Shown here: piece by piece, positions 49,055 to 56,421 of the stretch
How the letters are laid out: every line of letters starts with the position of its first letter
Numbering within the stretch: position 1 is the stretch's first letter
NCBI GenBank assembly: GCA_050331695.1
Contig: JBHJGP010000023.1
Span: forward strand, 1-56,421
Reading direction: 5' to 3'
Source of the DNA: JBHJGP01 sp050331695
Lineage (GTDB): Bacteria; Pseudomonadota; Alphaproteobacteria; Geminicoccales; Geminicoccaceae
Length of the DNA stretch: 56,421 nt
The notes under the pieces: model-generated
What the model saw: only the letters and a program-made list of their open reading frames with translations
Told to the model about the DNA's origin: nothing
Database searches by the model: none
Made by a program: the position numbers and the translations under genes

Positions 49055-50821
49055 CTAGGCTGCCTTTTTTCGTTTCGGCGGGATCAGGTCAGTGATGGTG
49101 CCCTCGAACTTCTCCGCCGCCATGCCGACGCTTTCCGACAGGGTCGGATGGGGATGGACCGTGAGCCCGATGTCGGTGGCGTCGCAGCCGGTTTCGATCG
49201 CCAGCGCCACCTCGGAGATGAGATCGCCGGCATTAGGTCCGACGATGCCGGCGCCCAGCAGCCTGTCGGTCTCCTCGTCGAATAACAATTTGGTCATGCC
49301 CTCGGTGCGATTGATCGACAGCGCCCGGCCCGAAGCGGCCCAGGGAAAGACGCCCTTGCCGACCTTGAGCCCTTGAGCCTTGGCCTCGTTCTCGGTGATG
49401 CCGACCCAGGCAACCTCGGGATCGGTGTACGCCACGGATGGGATCACCTTCGCATCGAAGAAACTCTTGCGGCCGGCCGCGACCTCAGCCGCCGTCTTGC
49501 CTTCATGTACCGCCTTGTGCGCGAGCATCGGCTGGCCGATCACATCGCCGATGGCGAAGATGTGCCCGACATTGGTCCGCATCTGCTTGTCGGTGGCGAT
49601 GAAGCCCTTGTCGTCGACCTCGACGCCGGCCTTCTCGGCGTCGATCAAGGCGCCATTGGGTTTGCGCCCGACCGCAACCAGCACCTTGTCGAAGGTATCA
49701 GTTTCGGGCGCGTCCTTGCCCTCGAAGGTGACCTTGAGGCCTTTCTTCTGGGCTTCGACCTTGGTCACCTTGGTACCGAGATAGATGTTCTCGTAGAGCC
49801 CTTTGATCCGCTTCATCAGAGGCGCGACAACGTCCTTGTCCGCGCCGGGAATGATCTGGTCCATGAGCTCGACGACGGTCACCTTAGCGCCCAGCTCGTG
49901 ATAGACGCAGGCCATCTCGAGACCGATGATCCCGCCGCCCAGCACCAGGAGCCGTTTCGGCATGCCATCCAGCTCGAGCGCGCCGGTGCTGTCGATGACC
50001 CGCTCATCATCGTGGGGGATGAATGGCAGGGTCACTGGCTCCGAGCCGGCGGCGATGATCGCGCTATCGAAGCTGACGGTCGTGGTCTTGCCGTCCTCAC
50101 CTTCGACCTCGACCTCGTTCTCGCTCACGAACCGACCGTAGCCCTTGATGACCTGCACCTTGCGCTGCTTGGCCATGCCGCCGAGACCGCCTACCAGCTT
50201 GTCGACGACGCCTTGTTTCCAGTCCCGGAGCTTGTCCAGATCGATCTTCGGCTTGCCGAGCTCGATGCCGTGGGCGCTCATCTCCGAGGCTTCGCCGATC
50301 ACTTTGGCGGCGTGAAGCAGCGCCTTGGACGGGATGCAGCCGACATTTAGGCAGACGCCGCCCAAAGTCGGCCAGCGTTCGACCAGAGCCACTTTCATGC
50401 CCAGATCAGCGGCGCGGAACGCGGCCGTGTAGCCGCCAGGACCGGCGCCCAGAACCAGAACCTCGGCGTGACTGTCCGCCTTGCCGCTGGAAGGTCGAGC
50501 CTTCGGCGCGTCCTTCTTCGGCCGCTCTTTCTCGGCCGGTTTTTCGTCCCCGCCGGCATCAGCCTCGTCGGTGTCGTCCGAGGCTTCGCCAGCCTCCATC
50601 AAGGCGATCACATCACCCTCGGAAACGCGATCACCGACCTTCACCTTCATTCCCTGAATGGTACCGGCCTCCGGGGCCGGCACGTCCATCGCCGCCTTGT
50701 CGCTCTCCAGCGTGATCAGCGGGTCCTCGGCGGCCACTTCGTCGCCGTCGGAGACATGGACCTCGATGATCTCCACATCCTCAAAGTCGCCGATGTCGGG
50801 AACCTTGATCTCTTTTGCCAT
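49055..50821 (-). CDS. lpdA: Dihydrolipoyl dehydrogenase (E3) with N-terminal lipoyl domain
   Basis: Re-oxidises dihydrolipoamide with NAD+ in the pyruvate dehydrogenase complex. 588 residues: lipoyl domain 1-80 with the lipoyl Lys in ESDKAAMD (about 42), an Ala/Pro/acidic linker (about 85-115), then an E3 of normal length (from about 118): FAD loop VLGAGPGGYTAA, redox-active GGVCLNVGCIPSK, NAD loop VLGGGIIGLEMACVY, and the C-terminal HPHPTLSES with catalytic His-Glu. Lipoyl-carrying E3 is known from Neisseria-type complexes. Third gene of aceE-aceF-lpdA, 17 bases behind aceF. Confidence 0.96.
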   Translation of the reverse strand: MAKEIKVPDIGDFEDVEIIEVHVSDGDEVAAEDPLITLESDKAAMDVPAPEAGTIQGMKVKVGDRVSEGDVIALMEAGEASDDTDEADAGGDEKPAEKERPKKDAPKARPSSGKADSHAEVLVLGAGPGGYTAAFRAADLGMKVALVERWPTLGGVCLNVGCIPSKALLHAAKVIGEASEMSAHGIELGKPKIDLDKLRDWKQGVVDKLVGGLGGMAKQRKVQVIKGYGRFVSENEVEVEGEDGKTTTVSFDSAIIAAGSEPVTLPFIPHDDERVIDSTGALELDGMPKRLLVLGGGIIGLEMACVYHELGAKVTVVELMDQIIPGADKDVVAPLMKRIKGLYENIYLGTKVTKVEAQKKGLKVTFEGKDAPETDTFDKVLVAVGRKPNGALIDAEKAGVEVDDKGFIATDKQMRTNVGHIFAIGDVIGQPMLAHKAVHEGKTAAEVAAGRKSFFDAKVIPSVAYTDPEVAWVGITENEAKAQGLKVGKGVFPWAASGRALSINRTEGMTKLLFDEETDRLLGAGIVGPNAGDLISEVALAIETGCDATDIGLTVHPHPTLSESVGMAAEKFEGTITDLIPPKRKKAA

Positions 50822-50838
50822 GATCGTCGAACTCCCGA

Positions 50839-52113
50839 CTACAGAACCAACCGGCGGACGTCTTCCAACACGTGGCAGACATGGCGGGTGAACCGGGCGG
50901 CGAGCGCGCCGTCGATGACCCGGTGATCATAGGTGACATAGATCGGCAACATGTTCCTGGGAACGAACGCCTCACCATCCCAGACCGGCGCCATCTTCGA
51001 GCGCACCACGCCCATGATCGCAACCTCCGGCGGGTTGACGATCGGCGAGAAGTCGGTGCCGCCGATGCCACCGAGGCTGGAGATGGTGAAGCAACCGCCC
51101 TGGAGGTCGCTCGATTGCAGCTTGCCGTCCCTTGCTTTCTGCGACATTTCCGCCAGATCCCGGCTGATCTGATCGATGCCCTTCTTGTCGGCGTCCTTGA
51201 CCACCGGCACCACGAGGCCGTCTGCTGTGTCCACGGCGATGCCGATATTGAAATACTTCTTTAAGATCAGGTTTTCTTTGTCGGGCGCCAGCGAGCTGTT
51301 GAATTCCGGGAACTTCTTCATGCCAGAAACGCTGGCCTTGATCAGGAACGACAGAAGCGTGATCCGATAGCCCTGCTCCTTGGCAGCGGCATCAAGTTCC
51401 TTGCGATAGGCGTCCGTCTCGGTGATGTCGGCCTCGTCACCATGGGTGACGGCCGGGATGTTGAGCCAGGCCCGGTGCAAATGAGGCCCCGAGATCTTTT
51501 TGATCCGGGAAAGCGGCTTGGTTTCCGTCTCGCCGAATTTCGAGAAGTCGACCGCCGGGATCTCCGGAATGCCGGCGCCCGAGGATGCCGCCGGCGCCTG
51601 GCCCTTGCCGTTACCCTTGCCCAGGAAGGCCTTCACGTCTTCCTTGGTGATCCGGTTTTTCTCACCGGAGCCTTCGATCTTGTTGAGATCGATCTCGAGT
51701 TCGCGGGCGAGACGCCGAACCGCCGGACTGGCATGGACGTCCGAAAAGTCCGGCGCCTTCGAACTCTTGAGCGGCTTCGGGCCCGGCGCATCCTTTTCCG
51801 GTGCCTCGATCGGCTGGGAATCGCTTTCCTGATGGCCTTCGGGCGACGGCGGATCGACAGGCGCACTCGCTTCGCCGCCCTCTAGCGTGAGGATGAGGTC
51901 TCCTTCGGAAACCTTGTCGCCAACGCTGACCTTGACCTCGACGACCTTACCGGCGCCGGGCGACGGCACCTCCATGGAGGCCTTGTCGCTCTCGAGCGTG
52001 ATCACCGGATCCTCTTCCGCCAGCTCGTCACCCGAGCTCACATGGACCTCGATGATCTCGACCTCCTCGAAGTCACCGATATCCGGAACGACCACTTCCT
52101 GGGCGTCACTCAT
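50839..52113 (-). CDS. aceF: Dihydrolipoamide acetyltransferase (E2) of pyruvate dehydrogenase
   Basis: Core of the complex; passes acetyl groups from E1 to CoA. 424 residues with one lipoyl domain (1-80, lipoyl Lys in ESDKASME), a peripheral E1/E3-binding domain (ASPAVRRLARELEIDLNKIE, about 127-146), and a catalytic domain (about 190-424) ending in the active-site motif TYDHRVIDGA with His and Asp. Other E2 members have two or three lipoyl domains, so this is a short form. 38 bases behind aceE and 17 bases before lpdA. Confidence 0.96.
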   Translation of the reverse strand: MSDAQEVVVPDIGDFEEVEIIEVHVSSGDELAEEDPVITLESDKASMEVPSPGAGKVVEVKVSVGDKVSEGDLILTLEGGEASAPVDPPSPEGHQESDSQPIEAPEKDAPGPKPLKSSKAPDFSDVHASPAVRRLARELEIDLNKIEGSGEKNRITKEDVKAFLGKGNGKGQAPAASSGAGIPEIPAVDFSKFGETETKPLSRIKKISGPHLHRAWLNIPAVTHGDEADITETDAYRKELDAAAKEQGYRITLLSFLIKASVSGMKKFPEFNSSLAPDKENLILKKYFNIGIAVDTADGLVVPVVKDADKKGIDQISRDLAEMSQKARDGKLQSSDLQGGCFTISSLGGIGGTDFSPIVNPPEVAIMGVVRSKMAPVWDGEAFVPRNMLPIYVTYDHRVIDGALAARFTRHVCHVLEDVRRLVL

Positions 52114-52151
52114 GAGATGTCCCTCTCTTACTTCTTGTTGCGCCCCGGCAG

Positions 52152-54833
52152 TCAGGCGTAGAGCGAATAGGTCTTGTCCGGATCGAGCTCGTACTTCTCC
52201 AAAGCATCCGCGACCTTGCTCATCGGCAGATCGCCGTCCTGGGCAAGGGCATGGAGCGCTGCCAGCACCACGTTATAGCGATCGACCTCGAAGTGCCGGC
52301 GCAACGCGACGCGATAGTCACTGCGGCCGAACCCGTCGGTGCCCAGAACCACATAGCGGCTTGGCACGTAGGCCCGGATCTGTTCGGCATAAAGGCGCAT
52401 ATAGTCGGGCGCCGCGATCACCGGTCCCTGCCGGTCCTCGAGACAGGTTTCGACGAAGGACTTCTTCGGATCCTCCTCCGGATGGCGCATGTTCCAACGG
52501 GCCGTCTCCTGGCCATCCCGTGCCAACTCGTTGAAGCTGGGCGCGCCCCAGAGATCGGCATCGCCGCCCCACTCGTCTTTGAGCATGTCGGCCGCATCGA
52601 TGACCTCGCGGAAGATCGTGCCGGAACCCATCAACTGAACGCGCGGCGGTGGCTTTTTCGCCCGCCTCTTCGTCCCTTCCTTGAACAGATAGAGACCCTT
52701 CTTGATGCCCTCCTCGGCGCCGTCCGGCATCGCCGGGTGGTAGTAATTCTCGTTCATGGCGGTGAGGTAGTAAAAGACGTCCTCCTGCTCGCCCATCATG
52801 CGCCGGAGACCGTCCTGAATGATCACCGCCATCTCATACTGGAAAGTCGGGTCGTAGGAGACGCAGTTGGGGATGGTCTGAGCGAGGATATGACTATGGC
52901 CGTCCTCGTGCTGGAGACCCTCGCCGTTGAGGGTAGTCCGACCGGCGGTGCCGCCGATCAGGAAGCCGCGTGAGCGCATGTCGCCGGCGGCCCAGGCGAA
53001 GTCACCGACCCGCTGGAACCCGAACATCGAATAGTAGATGTAGAAGGGGATCATCGGCATGTCGTGGGTGCTGTAGGAGGTGGCGGCCGCCATCCAGTCG
53101 CACATGGCGCCGGCCTCGTTGATCCCTTCCTGGAGAACCTGCCCCTTCTTGTCTTCCTTGTAGTACATGAGCTGATCGGCATCCTCGGGCTTGTAGAGCT
53201 GGCCCTTCGGCGAATAGATGCCCAACTGGCGAAACATGCCCTCCATGCCGAAGGTGCGGCTTTCGTCCGGCACGATCGGCACCACGTGTTTGCCGATGGT
53301 CTTGTCCCGGCAGAGGGTATTGAGGATCCGGACGAACGCCATGGTGGTCGAGATCTCGCGATCGCCCGTGTCCTTGAGCTGGGACTCGAATGCCTTCAGA
53401 TCCGGAACGGTGAGGGTCTCGGTCGACTTACGCCGCCTCTGGGGGAGGTAGCCGCCCAGCGCTTTGCGGCGCTCATGCATGTATTCCTCTTCCGGGCTCC
53501 CTTTCTCAAAGGTCACGTACGGAATCTCGTCGAGTTTCTTGTCCGGAACAGGAATGTCGAAGCGGTCGCGGAAGGCCCGAACCGCCTCGCCGCCCATCTT
53601 TTTCTGCTGATGGGTGATGTTCTGGCCCTCGCCGGCCTCGCCCATGCCGTAGCCCTTAACCGTCTTGGCGAGGATGATCGTCGGCTGACCTTCCGTGTTC
53701 ACCGCCCGGTGATAGGCAGCATAGACCTTGTGCGGATCGTGGCCACCGCGATTGAGCTGCCAGATCTCCTCGTCGCTCATATTCTCCACAAGCTTGGCCG
53801 TGGCCGGATGCTTGTTGAAGAAATTTTCCCGCGTGTAGGCGCCGCCTTTGCGCTTAAACGCCTGATATTCGCCGTCGACCGTTTGCTCCATCACCCGACG
53901 CAGGTGACCGCCATGATCCTGGGCAAGAAGCGGATCCCACAGCGAGCCCCAGATCACCTTGATGACATTCCAGCCGGCGCCGCGAAACACCCGCTCCAGC
54001 TCCTGAATGATCTTGGCATTCCCGCGAACCGGGCCGTCGAGGCGCTGCAGATTGCAGTTGACGACGAAAACGAGATTGTCGAGCTCCTCGCGCGATGCCA
54101 CCGAGATCGCGCCCAGGCTCTCCGGCTCGTCCATTTCGCCGTCGCCCAGGAAGGCCCAAACCTTCCGGCCGGCTGTTTCCGCGAGCCCCCGGTTCTGGAG
54201 ATACTTCATGAACCGGGCCTGGTAGATCGCCGTCATCGGGCCGAGGCCCATGGACACCGTCGGAAACTGCCAGAAGTCCGGCATAAGATAGGGGTGCGGG
54301 TAGGAGCTCAACCCCTTGCCCTCGGTCTCCTGCCGAAAACCGTCCATCTGCTCCTGGGTCAGCCGACCCAACAAGAACGCGCGGGCATAAACGCCGGGCG
54401 CAGCGTGGCCCTGAATGAAGACCAGATCACCGCCATGCTCGTCGGAAGGCGCGTGCCAGAAATGGTTGAATCCGACATCGTATAGCGTCGCTGAGCTTGC
54501 GTAGGACGCGATGTGACCGCCGAGTTCGCTGGAGACTTTATTCGCCCTGATCACCTGAGCCATGGCGTTCCAGCGCGAGTAAGAACGGATTTTCCATTCC
54601 AGCGCGTGGTCGCCGGGACTGGCCTCCTGCTCCTTCAGCGGAATGGTGTTGAGGTAGGGCGTGTTGGCCGTGAACGGCAGATCGGCGCCATGGGCATGGG
54701 CCCGGGCGATCGCCTGCTCGAGCAGGAAGACGGCCCGCTCTGCCCCTTCGAATTCGAGAACGGAATCGACCGAACTGAGCCATTCCTCGGTCTCGGAAGG
54801 ATCGAGGTCGCTCAACAGCCTTTGATCGTCCAT
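52152..54833 (-). CDS. aceE: Pyruvate dehydrogenase E1 component, homodimeric (AceE)
   Basis: Thiamine diphosphate enzyme that decarboxylates pyruvate and acetylates E2. 893 residues, the homodimeric type. Thiamine site LGDGEMDEPESLG, with the second ligand NCNLQRLDGPVRGN, gives the GDG..NCN motif at about 229-270. Also HFWHAPSDEHGGDLVF (about 125-140), RTFGMEGMFRQLGIYSPKGQ, and YVVLGTDGFGRSD near the end. Most alphaproteobacteria use the two-subunit PdhA/PdhB type, so this operon has the gamma/beta-proteobacterial type. It is the first gene of aceE-aceF-lpdA and lies 60 bases behind pntB. Confidence 0.97.
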   Translation of the reverse strand: MDDQRLLSDLDPSETEEWLSSVDSVLEFEGAERAVFLLEQAIARAHAHGADLPFTANTPYLNTIPLKEQEASPGDHALEWKIRSYSRWNAMAQVIRANKVSSELGGHIASYASSATLYDVGFNHFWHAPSDEHGGDLVFIQGHAAPGVYARAFLLGRLTQEQMDGFRQETEGKGLSSYPHPYLMPDFWQFPTVSMGLGPMTAIYQARFMKYLQNRGLAETAGRKVWAFLGDGEMDEPESLGAISVASREELDNLVFVVNCNLQRLDGPVRGNAKIIQELERVFRGAGWNVIKVIWGSLWDPLLAQDHGGHLRRVMEQTVDGEYQAFKRKGGAYTRENFFNKHPATAKLVENMSDEEIWQLNRGGHDPHKVYAAYHRAVNTEGQPTIILAKTVKGYGMGEAGEGQNITHQQKKMGGEAVRAFRDRFDIPVPDKKLDEIPYVTFEKGSPEEEYMHERRKALGGYLPQRRRKSTETLTVPDLKAFESQLKDTGDREISTTMAFVRILNTLCRDKTIGKHVVPIVPDESRTFGMEGMFRQLGIYSPKGQLYKPEDADQLMYYKEDKKGQVLQEGINEAGAMCDWMAAATSYSTHDMPMIPFYIYYSMFGFQRVGDFAWAAGDMRSRGFLIGGTAGRTTLNGEGLQHEDGHSHILAQTIPNCVSYDPTFQYEMAVIIQDGLRRMMGEQEDVFYYLTAMNENYYHPAMPDGAEEGIKKGLYLFKEGTKRRAKKPPPRVQLMGSGTIFREVIDAADMLKDEWGGDADLWGAPSFNELARDGQETARWNMRHPEEDPKKSFVETCLEDRQGPVIAAPDYMRLYAEQIRAYVPSRYVVLGTDGFGRSDYRVALRRHFEVDRYNVVLAALHALAQDGDLPMSKVADALEKYELDPDKTYSLYA

Positions 54834-54893
54834 CTCGTTCTATCTCCCTGCGCCCCGCTCGCGGCGGGCTCGGCCCCACCGCGATGGATGACG

Positions 54894-56354
<1,461 letters not shown>

Positions 56355-56358
56355 CGCG

Positions 56359-56421
56359 TCAGCCCCGCTTTCTGAACATGCCGAGCATGCGGTTGGTGGC
56401 CGCGCACCGGCCGAAGGTGTT
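56359..56421 (-). CDS. pntA: NAD(P) transhydrogenase alpha-2 (PntA C-terminal type) subunit, last 20 residues
   Basis: Only the end lies in the window. It reads NTFGRCAATNRMLGMFRKRG then TGA, which fits the 'NVFGGF.VT.RML.MF.KK' end of the small membrane subunit. The four-base gap to pntB supports the pair. Confidence 0.75.
   Translation of the reverse strand, partial: NTFGRCAATNRMLGMFRKRG

Noticed and set aside
54834..54893. A strong terminator between pntB and aceE
   Set aside because: Only short GC-rich pairs without a T tract are visible, so read-through from pntB cannot be excluded.

Overview
The window is a GC-rich chromosomal segment of an alphaproteobacterium, most likely a Rhodospirillales-like heterotroph. 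The evidence is gene content and order: an ftsI-ftsL-rsmH block beside rnpB and an AmpD-type amidase; the alphaproteobacterial string tlpA / argH-lptM-lysA-DUF4175; and a complete core of the ethylmalonyl-CoA (EMC) pathway with a phasin for polyhydroxyalkanoate granules. There is no sign of a phage, insertion sequence, CRISPR array or tRNA.

Layout. 1-2.5 kb: start of the cell-division cluster (ftsI partial, ftsL, rsmH, no mraZ), a low-GC gap with three perfect DnaA boxes, and the RNase P RNA. 2.5-9.3 kb: cell-wall amidase, DUF4175 membrane protein, lysine and arginine biosynthesis, TlpA thioredoxin. 9.3-28 kb: a mosaic of short transcription units. It includes two small unknown genes, a globin-sensor-like protein, a PhnD-like binding protein, an AbrB membrane protein, DMT and SMR exporters, a haloalkane dehalogenase, a KefC-type antiporter, alanine dehydrogenase, an exported acetamidase-family protein with a mini TAXI-like partner, azoreductase, GluQ-RS, a lipoprotein hydrolase, oxidoreductases and a PAS-GGDEF-EAL protein. 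27.9-34.5 kb: dipeptidase and the EMC module. 34.5-41.3 kb: a broken RidA gene, gene relics, a TetR/AhpD pair with matching operators, a dehydrogenase/aldo-keto reductase fusion, a CheB-like methylesterase and a BCCT transporter. 41.3-48.4 kb: a transglutaminase-like protein, an unknown conserved gene, an ABC exporter, a TRAP operon with a GNAT gene, and cytochrome c. 48.4-56.4 kb: phasin, the aceE-aceF-lpdA pyruvate dehydrogenase operon and pntAB transhydrogenase.

The most striking locus is the EMC module at 29.0-34.5 kb. Ethylmalonyl-CoA mutase (ecm, minus) diverges from crotonyl-CoA carboxylase/reductase (ccr, plus), which is followed 10 bp later by methylsuccinyl-CoA dehydrogenase (mcd). 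The ccr reading frame is extended by 115 codons at its 5' end and begins with a Cro/YdaS-like helix-turn-helix domain. The shared 149-bp control region plus the first codons hold eight copies of the half-site GTGTT/AACAC, two of them forming a perfect 17-bp palindrome over a consensus -35 box. This looks like a metabolic enzyme fused to, or translationally coupled with, its own repressor: a PutA-like 'trigger enzyme' arrangement that I do not know to be described for the EMC pathway.

Metabolically, pyruvate dehydrogenase supplies acetyl-CoA, transhydrogenase supplies NADPH (used by Ccr), EMC enzymes assimilate acetyl units through crotonyl-CoA, and the phasin points to polyhydroxybutyrate, which shares acetoacetyl-CoA and 3-hydroxybutyryl-CoA with EMC. 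A possible chromosomal origin lies at 1.53-2.07 kb. All functional calls come from reading the sequence; no database search was run.
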